Shown here: piece by piece, positions 35,466-43,301 of the stretch
Layout: each line of letters opens with the position of its first letter
Position numbering within the stretch: position 1 is the stretch's first letter
Source of the DNA: Betaproteobacteria bacterium UBA5216
Lineage (GTDB): Bacteria > Pseudomonadota > Gammaproteobacteria > Burkholderiales > SG8-41
Reading direction: 5' to 3'
Assembly: GCA_002412495.1 (NCBI GenBank)
Contig: DHVE01000021.1
Span: 1-64,000 of the forward strand
DNA: 64,000 nucleotides
The notes under the pieces: generated by a model
What the model was told of the DNA's origin: nothing
The model's input: the letters and a program-made list of their open reading frames with translations, nothing else
Databases searched by the model: none
Program-made: the position numbers and the translations under genes

Positions 35466-35820
35466 ATTGCGCTAACAGGTTATTGTAGTGACAAACGCGC
35501 CTCTTCATGAAAAAGTAGTAGAGCTGGACAGGTTGCAGCATCAGGGAACGCGCAAAGCATGAACGCGCCGTGAATCTTAAATATAACAGAGAGCGTCAGG
35601 TTGTGGCCGGCTTGAGCCAGTGGGACGCCAAGCATGGATTACTCATAAGCGGAAACTGCCAGCAGGTCAGTCCGGACTTGCACATTTGACATCAGCCATG
35701 CCGTGCATGCAGTCTTCCGAACCGACGAGGCGCGCAGTGCCACTGCACCGCGCGTCCACAAAGATTCTCAGCGCCGGCAATGTTGCACCCGACCGCAGCT
35801 CGCCAAGCTCCCTCTAGCAC
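35466..35820. other. Gene-free stretch
   Basis: 355 bases with no convincing gene between the unknown protein at 35465 and the thiamine-diphosphate enzyme. A 65-codon plus-strand frame (35620-35817) has no ribosome site and looks random. AT-rich bases near 35470-35500 may hold a promoter for the minus-strand gene. Confidence 0.4.
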
Positions 35821-37497
35821 CTACGCAGACTTGGCCGCGTGCTTGGCCGGATGCGCGCGGCGGATGGTCGGCGACGTGACCCGATCTGACACATGAAAAT
35901 CCCACACTGCCGCGCCGCCCTTCTTGGAAAACTCCTGCACCAGCTTCGGCAGATCGGTTAGGCTGCTGAACGTTTTACCTTCAAGCCCGAAGCCGCGCGC
36001 GATGGCGGCAAAATCGGGGCGGCCGAATACCGAGCCGGTGTCGGGAAAGCCTTCCGAACGCAGCTTGTGTATCTCTGAGCCGTAGGCGCCGTCGTTGAGC
36101 AGCACGATCAGGATATTCATGCCGTGGCGTTTGATGGTTTCGAGTTCCTGAATATGCATCACAAAGCTGCCGTCGCCGTCGAACAGCACCACGGTTTTGT
36201 CGGGGCGCGCGGCGGCAACGCCCATGGCGAACGAGGTGCCGTTGCCGATGGCGCCGAATTCGCGGATGGTGAGAAAGCGTTCGTTCGGACGCGATGGCAT
36301 CTGTGCAAAAAACCACGAGCAGTGGCCGCCGGAGTTCACGAGTTCCCAGTCCGCGGGCAGGGCTTTTTCAAGCGAGGCGATTAATTCGCGCGGATCGAGC
36401 AAGTCCGGTTCGACTTCAAACACGTGGCTGTCGGGTTTGGTGTCGCGGATGCGCGCGGCCATGGCCTCGGTGCGCCATTTGTTGCCGCGCTCCGGTATGG
36501 CTGCCGTCAAAGCATCAACACCCAGGCGCGCGTCGGCGCGCAGGTGGTTCTTCGCCACTTCCTGGCCTTGGGCCACGGCGACCGGATCGATGTCGATGTG
36601 CAGCATTTTCGCCTTGCGCCACAGTTGCCCGCCGCCACCGGCATGAAACGCCAGCGAGCCGCCGACCACAATCACCAGATCAGCCTGCGCCAGATATTCA
36701 AGCCCGACCTCGGTCGAGAAGCTGCCCGAGATGCCGATGCAGTACGGGTCGTCGTGAAACAGTCCTCGCGCCGGCAGAGACGTGGTGAGCAGCGCGCCTG
36801 TTTTCGCGGCCAGCGCGCGGCACGCGGCGGCTGCCTTTGACTGGGCGGCGCCCAGGCCTGCGAAGATCACCACGCGCTCGGCGGACTTGACGAGTTCCGC
36901 GGCTTTTGCCACGTCATCCGGATGCGGCGGAATGGGCGACAGGCGCGGCATGATTTGTGCGGAGGGCGTGGGCAATTGCTCCGGCCCCGTCCACGGCCGC
37001 TCCTGCAAATCGAACGGTATGCCCAGCACCACCGGACGCCGCTCGCGGCGCGCCTGCAGAAACGCATCGCGTATCGCCACCGGCATGCGCTCGGGCAAGT
37101 GCAGCGGATGATAGGCCGCGCCCGTGGCCTCGATGATCGGCCCCTGATTGAGCATCTGGTTGTACCAACCCATCTTGATCGGCGACTCGCCGGCAAACAC
37201 CACCATCGGCAGATGCGCGCGCACTGCCGCCGGCAGCGCCGTAATCAACTGCGTGACGCCGGGGCCGCAGGTGACTGTGGCGACACCCACGTCGCCGGTT
37301 TTGCGCGCATAAGCCATCGCGGCGGCGGCGGCGCAATGCTCGTGCCGTACGTAAATCATGCGGCAACCTTTCGAAGCCAGTGTCGACGCCCAGTTCATGT
37401 TTGCATCGCCCATCAGCGTAAAACAGGTGCTTACGCCTTCCTGGATAAAGCATTTCGCAAGAACATCATAGACATGCAGTTTGGTATCGGTGGTCAT
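35821..37497 (-). CDS. Thiamine-diphosphate-dependent enzyme (acetolactate synthase / decarboxylase-like)
   Basis: A 558-residue enzyme with the three-domain ThDP layout. The N-terminal domain holds the cofactor-activating Glu in RHEHCAAAAAMAYAR and VTCGPGVTQ; the C-terminal domain holds the metal motif starting FDGDGSFVMHIQELETIKR and ending at LNDGAYGSE. Start ATG 37497 has GAAGG ahead; a longer frame from 37554 adds a non-family tail. The family includes acetolactate synthase, benzoylformate and oxalyl-CoA decarboxylases; the exact substrate is not clear. It is divergent from a Bug gene, so both may answer the same inducer. Confidence 0.9.
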   Translation of the reverse strand: MTTDTKLHVYDVLAKCFIQEGVSTCFTLMGDANMNWASTLASKGCRMIYVRHEHCAAAAAMAYARKTGDVGVATVTCGPGVTQLITALPAAVRAHLPMVVFAGESPIKMGWYNQMLNQGPIIEATGAAYHPLHLPERMPVAIRDAFLQARRERRPVVLGIPFDLQERPWTGPEQLPTPSAQIMPRLSPIPPHPDDVAKAAELVKSAERVVIFAGLGAAQSKAAAACRALAAKTGALLTTSLPARGLFHDDPYCIGISGSFSTEVGLEYLAQADLVIVVGGSLAFHAGGGGQLWRKAKMLHIDIDPVAVAQGQEVAKNHLRADARLGVDALTAAIPERGNKWRTEAMAARIRDTKPDSHVFEVEPDLLDPRELIASLEKALPADWELVNSGGHCSWFFAQMPSRPNERFLTIREFGAIGNGTSFAMGVAAARPDKTVVLFDGDGSFVMHIQELETIKRHGMNILIVLLNDGAYGSEIHKLRSEGFPDTGSVFGRPDFAAIARGFGLEGKTFSSLTDLPKLVQEFSKKGGAAVWDFHVSDRVTSPTIRRAHPAKHAAKSA

Positions 37498-37568
37498 GGT
37501 GGCGCCTTCGATAAGTTGAATTGTTACAGGAGGGGAATGGCAATAAGTATACAAGGTAAAATCGCTGC

Positions 37569-38537
37569 ATGAGATTCAAGTCCGTACTTGCCATGGCGTT
37601 CGCAGCGGTCGCAGGGCGTGCCCCTGCACAAGACGCCGCCCAGTATCCGGTAAGGCCGATACGCCTGATCGTGCCGTTCGCCCCCGGTGGCGGACTCGAC
37701 ATCAGCGCGCGCCTGATCGGCCACAAACTTACCGAGCGGTGGGGGCAGAATGTCGTGGTCGATTCGCGTCCGGGTGCGGCCACCATCGTCGGCACGGAAA
37801 TCGCATCGAAGGCCGCGCCCGATGGCTACACCGTGTTGATGATTACCACCACGTTCGCCATCAATCCGGGCCTGTATGCCAAGCTGCCCTATGATCCCGC
37901 CAGGGACTTTACACCCGTCACGCAACTGAATTCGCAGCCCAACGTGGTGGTGGTCGCCCCCAGCTTTGCGGGCAAATCCGTTGAAGACCTGATCGCACAA
38001 GCCAAGGCCAAGCCGGGCGCGCTGACGTTTGCCTCACCCGGCGCCGGCTCAGCACCCCATCTCGCGGCGGAAATGTTCCAGCGCGCGGCAGGTGTCAGCA
38101 TGATTCATGTGCCCTACAAAGGCATTCCCGCCGCCGTGACGGATGTCATCGGCGGGCGCGTCACCATGTTGTTCACCACTACCATTTCCGCCGCGCCGCA
38201 TGTGAACTCCGGCAAGATGCGCGCGATTGCCATCACCAGCGCCAAGCGTCAGGCGAGCATGCCCGGCGTGCCGACGGTGGGCGAAACCTTGCCCGGCTAT
38301 CGCGCCGAAGCGTTTCAGGGCATGGTGGTGCCGGCGGGCACGCCACGAACTGTGGTCGAAAAACTCGCAGTGGAAGTTGCGCGCATTATCAAACTGCCGG
38401 ACGTGGCCCAGCGGTTTCAGCTCGACGGCGCCGAAGGCGTGGGTAGCACGCCGGTGGAGTTCGCGCTGTTTCTCAAGGCCGAGATGGTGAAGTGGAGCAA
38501 AGTGATCAAGGATGCGGGGATCAGGGCGGAGCAGTGA
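37569..38537 (+). CDS. Bug/TctC-family periplasmic binding protein
   Basis: A 322-residue receptor with a short signal peptide (MRFKSVLAMAFAAVAGRAPAQ). Motifs: YPVRPIRLIVPFAPGGGLD and AAPDGYTVLMI. Divergent from the ThDP enzyme gene with 71 bases between the starts. Ligand unknown, possibly a 2-oxo acid if it works with that enzyme. Confidence 0.92.
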   Translation: MRFKSVLAMAFAAVAGRAPAQDAAQYPVRPIRLIVPFAPGGGLDISARLIGHKLTERWGQNVVVDSRPGAATIVGTEIASKAAPDGYTVLMITTTFAINPGLYAKLPYDPARDFTPVTQLNSQPNVVVVAPSFAGKSVEDLIAQAKAKPGALTFASPGAGSAPHLAAEMFQRAAGVSMIHVPYKGIPAAVTDVIGGRVTMLFTTTISAAPHVNSGKMRAIAITSAKRQASMPGVPTVGETLPGYRAEAFQGMVVPAGTPRTVVEKLAVEVARIIKLPDVAQRFQLDGAEGVGSTPVEFALFLKAEMVKWSKVIKDAGIRAEQ

Positions 38538-38629
38538 GCTAGATCAACCGCAAATCGGCGCAGGCACCGGAAAAAGCGAATCCTGATTTCTTGACACTTA
38601 CTTTTCTTGCTGACAAGCAGATCAGGTGA

Positions 38630-38643
38630 TACCTTTATAGGTA
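38630..38643. promoter_or_regulatory. Palindrome upstream of toxin-antitoxin genes, candidate operator
   Basis: TACCT-TTAT-AGGTA is a perfect 5-bp inverted repeat 21 bases before the antitoxin ATG, in an AT-rich patch. A plausible -35 (CTGACA at 38610-38615) stands about 18 bases upstream of TTTATA at 38634-38639, so the palindrome would overlap the -10, as expected for autorepression by a Phd/YefM-type antitoxin. Confidence 0.4.
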
Positions 38644-38663
38644 CTTAAAAGGAATGCCCGTCC

Positions 38664-38951
38664 ATGGATATCACCGAAGACATACAAGCGCTGACCACGT
38701 TCCGCAACAACTCGGCTGCGTTTCTTCAGCGCCTTAAAAAGACCAAGCGACCACTGGTACTCACGGTAAATGGCAAAGCTGCCGCCGTGGTGCAGGACGC
38801 CGCCGCCTATCAGCGGCTGCTTGATATCGCGGCGCAGGCCGATGCGTTGGAAGGCATTCGGCAAGGCCGCGATGACGTGAAGAACGGGCGCACTCATGAT
38901 GCACGCTCGGCGTTAACCGCATTCCGGCGGGATCGTGGCTTGGCGCGTTAG
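38664..38951 (+). CDS. Type II antitoxin, Phd/YefM-like
   Basis: A 95-residue protein. The N-terminal segment (TTFRNNSAAFLQRLKKTKRPLVLTVNGKAAAVVQDAAAYQRLL) has the Phd/YefM fold pattern: a helix, then strand VLTVNGKAAAVVQ, then DAAAYQRLL. The C-terminal part is charged and would wrap the toxin. It overlaps the toxin gene by 17 bases, so the pair is co-translated. The DNA-binding domain presumably acts on the palindrome at 38630. Confidence 0.88.
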   Translation: MDITEDIQALTTFRNNSAAFLQRLKKTKRPLVLTVNGKAAAVVQDAAAYQRLLDIAAQADALEGIRQGRDDVKNGRTHDARSALTAFRRDRGLAR

Positions 38952-39237
38952 GCTTGCCAACCGGGCGCTGCGCGACCTCGACCAGATCTTCACCTACATA
39001 GAGGCCGATTCGTCCGTGCAGGCGGCGCGGTGGTTCGCGCGCTTGGAGCGGGCGATTTTCAGCCTTGAGACCTTGCCGCAGCGAGGCACACGCGTGCGAG
39101 AAGATGCAGGCCTGCTGCAGCTACTACATGGGCGCAAACCCTATGTCTATCGGGTCATTTACGAAGTAGACAAGGCGACGACGACGGTGCATGTGCTGCA
39201 CATCCGTGGCCCGCGTCGTGATAGGATCAAGCGCTAA
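38935..39237 (+). CDS. Type II toxin, RelE/ParE family
   Basis: A 100-residue basic protein. Features: ANRALRDLDQIFTYIEADS, LPQRGTRVRED and the C-terminal YRVIYEVDKATTTVHVLHIRGPRRDR, typical of the RelE/ParE superfamily. GTG start inside the antitoxin gene. RelE members cut ribosome-bound mRNA; ParE members poison gyrase; the sequence leans to ParE, which often lacks RelE catalytic residues. Unit length and order are normal. Confidence 0.9.
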   Translation: MAWRVRLANRALRDLDQIFTYIEADSSVQAARWFARLERAIFSLETLPQRGTRVREDAGLLQLLHGRKPYVYRVIYEVDKATTTVHVLHIRGPRRDRIKR

Positions 39238-39252
39238 AACGGTTGCGCTGTA

Positions 39253-40305
39253 TCAAGCCTTCAACCCCGGAAACAACCGCAGCGCATTCCCTCGATCAAT
39301 CGCCATCAGATCAGCCGCACTCAATCCACCCTTCACCAAATCCCCCGTGACTTTGCGCCCATCCCAGAACGGATAATCCGTGCCGTAAAGTATTTGCGAC
39401 GGCGGGATGATGGCGAGCAGCGCTTTGAGTGCGCCTTCATGATGGCCTTGCGCGGTGTCATAGTTGAATTTGCGCAGTTCGTGCATGACGCCGCGCGGCA
39501 ACGCGGCCCGGAAGTCTTTTTCGACTTCTTCGCGTTGGTAGCGCGACAGCAGAAACGGCGTGACGCCACCGCTGTGGGAGAAAATCCATTGAATGTCGGG
39601 GAATTTTGCGGCACCCCCCTGGAACATCAGACTCACCATGGTGCGTGTGGTGTCCACCGGGCCTTCGATGGCGTTGATGGAGACGAAGGGTTGCAGGCCG
39701 CCGCAGCACGCGGGGGTGGTCGGGTGTGTGTAGACCACGGCCTTGCGGCGGTTGAGTTCTTCGAGGATCGGCCAGTGGCTCGGGTCGCCGAGGTATTTGC
39801 CGTTGTAGCTGGTCATGAGTGAAATGCCGTCGGCCTTGAGTGTGTCGAAGGCGTAGGCGATTTCCGCGAGGCTGTCCTCGACGCTTGCGAACGGCAGCGT
39901 CGCGAGCAACCGAAAGCGCGTGGGACGGTCGCTCACCATTTTGGCGCCGGCGTCGTTGATGTCGCGCGCGAGTTTCTTGCGGAAGGCCGGGTCGCCGAAG
40001 GTGACGCCCGGCGGCGGCGGGCTGATCATGCCGGTGGCGATGCCGCTCTTGTCCATTTCATCAAGCGACGCCTGCACGGACCACTGCACCGGCCGGAATT
40101 TGTTTGCCTTCAACGCCGCCACGTAAGCGTCCGGGACGTAGTGGTGGTGAACGTCGATGCGGAAGGGCTGGCCCGGTGTGCTGGTCGCGGCGGTTTGGCA
40201 GCCCGGCAGCAGCGCGCCAGCGCCGAGTGCGCCTAACGTGCCGATCCCGGCGAGCACGCGACGGCGTTGCTGATTGGAGACTTGATTTTCGGGAGCGGTA
40301 TTCAT
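39253..40305 (-). CDS. Amidohydrolase-2 family metal-dependent hydrolase, Tat-exported
   Basis: A 350-residue protein. The N terminus has a twin-arginine signal (NQQRRRVLAGIGTLGALG) followed by LPGC, which may be a lipobox. The catalytic part begins RIDVHHHYVPDAYV (HxH metal motif) and has FSHSGGVTPF and LYGTDYPFWDG, as in PF04909 (ACMSD-like decarboxylases/hydrolases). ATG 40305 has GGAGGA 7 bases ahead; the longer frame up to 40413 runs into a repeat. It lies downstream of a related cytosolic enzyme gene. Confidence 0.9.
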   Translation of the reverse strand: MNTAPENQVSNQQRRRVLAGIGTLGALGAGALLPGCQTAATSTPGQPFRIDVHHHYVPDAYVAALKANKFRPVQWSVQASLDEMDKSGIATGMISPPPPGVTFGDPAFRKKLARDINDAGAKMVSDRPTRFRLLATLPFASVEDSLAEIAYAFDTLKADGISLMTSYNGKYLGDPSHWPILEELNRRKAVVYTHPTTPACCGGLQPFVSINAIEGPVDTTRTMVSLMFQGGAAKFPDIQWIFSHSGGVTPFLLSRYQREEVEKDFRAALPRGVMHELRKFNYDTAQGHHEGALKALLAIIPPSQILYGTDYPFWDGRKVTGDLVKGGLSAADLMAIDRGNALRLFPGLKA

Positions 40306-40377
40306 GGTATTTCCTCCAGAGCGAGTGACCGAATTTTCTAAGTGGTGACGGTTGCTTATCCGCGCTACATCGTTTTC

Positions 40378-40410
40378 CCTCACCCTGCCCTCTCCCGCCG
40401 GGAGAGGGTT
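40378..40410. repeat. Short C/G-rich hairpin repeat
   Basis: CCCTCTCCCGCCGGGAGAGGG is a near-perfect hairpin preceded by CCCTCACC, matching the 21624 subtype. It lies between the two amidohydrolase genes, just past the end of the upstream one. Confidence 0.65.
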
Positions 40411-40417
40411 CAAAGCC

Positions 40418-41413
40418 TTACAACTTTAGCAGTTTCGCGGCATTGTTCCACAGTATCTGCTGCTTTTGCTCGCCACTGAGCGATTTCACGCCGTCGACAA
40501 ACTTCACCGGCTCTTCGTAGGCGATATCAAAGCAGTAGTCGCTGCCGACCATGATGCGATCCACGCCGACGAGTTTGATCAGGTATTCGAGAATTTCTTC
40601 GTTGTAGCTGATGGTGTCGTAGGTGAAGCGTTTCAGATATTCGCTCGGCGGGCGCGGCAGGTGTTTACATTCGGCGCGGATGACGAAGCCGCGATCCATG
40701 CGGCCACGCAGAATTGGCAACGCGCCGCCGGCATGCGGCAGGCTGATTTCGAGTTTGGGAAACGCATCGAGTACACCGCCGAATATCAGGTGACACGCGG
40801 CGAGCGCGGTGTCGAACGGGTTGCCGCAGATGTTGACCAGATAAAACTGCTTCATGCGCTCGTTGTTGATCATCATCGGGTGCAGGAAGATCGGCAGGCC
40901 TAGTTCCTCGCAGCGCGCGTAGACCGGGAAAAAACTGCGGTCGGACAACTCGCGGTCGCGAATCGCGGTGGCGAGATAGACACCTTTGACGCCGGGCAAC
41001 TTGGCGGCGCGGTTCAGTTCCGCCAGGGCGAGCGTCGGGTTCTGCATCGGCAGGCAGGCAAAGCCGATGAAGCGCGTGGGGTGCGCTTGGTGCGCGGCGC
41101 TGATGGCGTCGTTGTAGGCCATGCACAATTCAACGCCGAGGTCATCGTCGGCCCAGTACACCATCGGCTGCGTGAGCGAGAGCGCGTGCATGCCCACGCC
41201 CTGCGCGTCCATGAGTTTGATGCGCTTGTCGAGATCAATGAATTCCGGCGTGATCGGTCCGGTGCGCAGATTGAGGCCTACCTGAATAAATGTCGCGTCA
41301 TTGGCTTCAACAACCGAGGTGCCGACGCGGCCGCCATGTTTGGCAATCAGATCGATATACGCCTGCGGAAAATAGTGTGCATGGGTGTCTATGGTTTTGA
41401 TCGGCGGGGGCAT
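40418..41413 (-). CDS. Amidohydrolase-2 family enzyme (ACMSD-like decarboxylase/hydrolase)
   Basis: A 331-residue cytosolic TIM-barrel enzyme. Features: IDTHAHYFPQAYIDL (HxH), the ADDDLGVELCMAYNDAIS segment, LPHAGGALPILRGR, and MVGSDYCFD. The pattern is that of aminocarboxymuconate-semialdehyde decarboxylase relatives, which act on aromatic breakdown products. ATG 41413 has GGAGAA about 8 bases ahead. It is 14 bases from the EVE-domain gene on the same strand and may be co-transcribed. Confidence 0.9.
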   Translation of the reverse strand: MPPPIKTIDTHAHYFPQAYIDLIAKHGGRVGTSVVEANDATFIQVGLNLRTGPITPEFIDLDKRIKLMDAQGVGMHALSLTQPMVYWADDDLGVELCMAYNDAISAAHQAHPTRFIGFACLPMQNPTLALAELNRAAKLPGVKGVYLATAIRDRELSDRSFFPVYARCEELGLPIFLHPMMINNERMKQFYLVNICGNPFDTALAACHLIFGGVLDAFPKLEISLPHAGGALPILRGRMDRGFVIRAECKHLPRPPSEYLKRFTYDTISYNEEILEYLIKLVGVDRIMVGSDYCFDIAYEEPVKFVDGVKSLSGEQKQQILWNNAAKLLKL

Positions 41414-41427
41414 GATCTGTTCTCCGG

Positions 41428-41877
41428 CTACAACAGTTTGTTGATGAATTCCCACTCCGCCGGATCGACCGGAGTTATCGACAGTCGGTTGCCGCGCGCA
41501 AGTATGCGCATATTGGCCAGCGCCTCGTGCGAACGCAGCTCCGGGAGGCCGACGGTGCGGGTTTTTTTGATGAACTTCACATCCACGTGCAGCCAGCGCG
41601 GATTGTCGCGCGTGGATTTTTCGTCGTAGTAAGGGCTTTTTTTGTCGAACTGTGTTTCATCCGGGTAAGCGCGTTTGCAGACTTCGGCAAGGCCGACGAT
41701 GCCGGGTTCGTCGCAACTGGAATGATAGAAAAACACCTTGTCGCCAATGGCCATCTGGTCGCGCATGAAATTGCGCGCCTGATAATTGCGCACGCCGGTC
41801 CATGGCGCCGTTTTGTCCTTGGCGAGTTGATCGATGCTGTAGGCTTCGGGTTCGCTTTTCATCAGCCAGTAACGCAT
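41428..41877 (-). CDS. EVE domain-containing protein
   Basis: A 149-residue protein beginning MRYWLMKSEPEAYSIDQL and containing WTGVRNYQARNFMRDQM and FFYHSSCDEPGIVGLAEV, the signature of the EVE/PUA-like fold. The fold binds modified nucleic-acid bases; the cellular role of this subfamily is not settled. ATG 41877 gives the family start. It lies between the 6S RNA gene and the amidohydrolase genes on the same strand. Confidence 0.93.
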   Translation of the reverse strand: MRYWLMKSEPEAYSIDQLAKDKTAPWTGVRNYQARNFMRDQMAIGDKVFFYHSSCDEPGIVGLAEVCKRAYPDETQFDKKSPYYDEKSTRDNPRWLHVDVKFIKKTRTVGLPELRSHEALANMRILARGNRLSITPVDPAEWEFINKLL

Positions 41878-41924
41878 GGGTGTGCTCCATAAAAAAATGC
41901 GGCGAGGCCGCATGATTTTGAACT

Positions 41925-41963
41925 GCCCCCACCCCAGCCCTCCCCCGCAAGCGGAGGAGGGGA
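41925..41963. repeat. Half copy of C/G-rich dispersed repeat
   Basis: CCCCCACCCCAGCCCTCCCCCGCAAG is one arm type of the family; CCTCCCCCGC/GCGGAGGAGG forms its local hairpin. It lies just past the 3' end of the 6S RNA gene and may help define its end. Confidence 0.65.
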
Positions 41964-41973
41964 TGTAGTGGCG

Positions 41974-42150
41974 GTTCCCCCGCCTGTGCCGTCAGGCCCG
42001 TTTCTTGAACCAAAGGTTCAAGGGGTCGCCTTCCGGATTCCTTTAGGTTCGTCCGCGTGGGACGCTCACACCGGTATCACTGGGGTCAGCAACCGTTTAA
42101 TGCATATTGGCTCAAAGAAATTAAGGCCTTAACGAACACCGCAGGGGAAT
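41974..42150 (-). ncRNA. ssrS: 6S RNA
   Basis: About 177 nt directly downstream of zapA, the usual place in beta- and gamma-proteobacteria. On the minus strand the conserved CCTTGAACCTTTGGTTCAAG core is present near the 3' part. The ends pair: TTCCCCTGC at the 5' end with GCGGGGGAA at the 3' end (one G-U). The middle has an open region GCATTAAACGGTTGCTGACCC as expected for the RNA-polymerase-binding bubble. 6S RNA mimics an open promoter and holds sigma-70 RNA polymerase in stationary phase. Exact ends are estimates. Confidence 0.85.
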
Positions 42151-42175
42151 TGCTGAACGCTTGATTCGATCAACG

Positions 42176-42499
42176 TCAAAACAATTTGGTTTGTTCCGAC
42201 ATCGCCTGATCGATCACCGTTTCCATGCTGGCCATTCTACGCTTGAAGCTTGCCATGTCAAAGTTGCCGCCGACCTTGGCACCGAGGAATTCGTGCGTGA
42301 TGTTGAGTGCCGCCATGATGGCGATGCGTTCAAGCCCGACGATTCTGCCCTGATCGCGGATTTCTTCCATGCGACGGTTCAGATAATCCACCGCTTCGAG
42401 CAGGCCGGCTTGTTCGTCTTCCTTGCATGCGACGCGAAAATTACGTCCCATGATGGTGATTTGCAGTCCCTTGGGGTCTTTCGCTTCAGCGGCGCTCAT
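42176..42499 (-). CDS. zapA: Cell division protein ZapA
   Basis: A 107-residue protein: LQITIMGRNFRVACKEDEQAGLLEAVDYLN is the ZapA N-terminal domain, followed by RIVGLERIAIMAALNITHEFL and a C-terminal coiled coil. ZapA bundles FtsZ at midcell. Its start overlaps the end of the zapB-like gene (ATGA), and the 6S RNA gene follows 26 bases after its stop. This order marks the segment as conserved core chromosome. Confidence 0.93.
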   Translation of the reverse strand: MSAAEAKDPKGLQITIMGRNFRVACKEDEQAGLLEAVDYLNRRMEEIRDQGRIVGLERIAIMAALNITHEFLGAKVGGNFDMASFKRRMASMETVIDQAMSEQTKLF

Positions 42500-42696
42500 G
42501 TTGCGTCTTCGGGTATTTGTTGCAACAAGGCTTCCAGGCGTTTGGTGGCGCCACCGATCTTGTCTTCAAGCTGGCGTTTGGCATTGAGCGCCGTCGCCAC
42601 TTCCTGACGTAATTGGTGGTTATCCTCCCGTAGCTGCCGGCACAGTTTGACCAGTTGCGCCAGCTTGTCTTCGAGCGATTTGAGCTCTGCTTCCAT
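42496..42696 (-). CDS. ZapB-like small coiled-coil protein (TIGR02449-type)
   Basis: A 66-residue, fully helical protein with leucine heptads (MEAELKSLEDKLAQLVKLCR) upstream of zapA. Its size and placement match the small proteins paired with ZapA in proteobacteria. It probably takes part in Z-ring assembly. A different overlapping frame (42486-42704) was rejected since this one has the coiled coil and couples to zapA. Confidence 0.85.
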   Translation of the reverse strand: MEAELKSLEDKLAQLVKLCRQLREDNHQLRQEVATALNAKRQLEDKIGGATKRLEALLQQIPEDAT

Positions 42697-42904
42697 GGCG
42701 GCACTATAGTTGTAAAAATTCCATCAAGTCAACTGCTAACGGCGAATAGTGAATGTAACTTGGTAGTTGTGTGTGGCGCTTTGGGCCATGTGTTCAAGGC
42801 CGCAATTTGCCCACGGCGCGTCAACTGATGCGCAAGCGGCGCGTGTTACACTCCGCGCCGTTCGCGACGTGTGCAATCCGTAAGCACTGGCGTCACGAAC
42901 ACGG

Positions 42905-43160
42905 AACTGGGTGCCGGTGCTCCTGTCGGAGCATCGGTTAAACGGGAAACCGGTGCGAGAAAAGTATTTATAAACAAATGCTTGCGTCTCAATGCCGGTA
43001 CTGCCCCCGCAACGGTAAGTGAACGCGATGTTTGAGCAGAAGGTTGCCCAGCCATCGCGACGATGCATCAACAGCCACTGTGCGCTTGCGCGAATTCGCG
43101 CAACCATGGGAAGGCGATGCGTCTGTTTCATGAGTCCGGAGACCGGCCCTTTCCGTTGGA
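42905..43160 (+). promoter_or_regulatory. Cobalamin (AdoCbl) riboswitch
   Basis: Conserved parts occur in order: GGGTGCCGGTGC at 42910, GGTTAAACGGGAAACCGGTG at 42937-42956, TGCCCCCGCAACGGTAAG at 43002-43019, and the B12 box AGTCCGGAGACCGGCC at 43133-43148. A variable arm of about 113 bases lies between the last two. Past it, CCGC/GCGG at about 43177-43190 could mask translation, and T7 stands at 43258-43264. It represses the downstream receptor gene when cobalamin is abundant. Confidence 0.93.
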
Positions 43161-43301
43161 TGGAAGGATGGAAATGCCGCGGGGATGCGGTATGCCTGAT
43201 CCAGTTGATCGCGGCATTCTTTTGTCATTCGACATTCCCCATGGCGTTTCCGGTGCGTTTTTTTAGCGCGCGGCGGGCGCGCACAACCATTTGGGGACGT
43301 T

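Noticed and set aside
35620..35817. 65-codon plus-strand frame
   Set aside because: No ribosome site, random-looking composition and no domain.
43250..43265. Rho-independent terminator in the btuB leader
   Set aside because: A T7 tract is present but no stable stem stands immediately before it.
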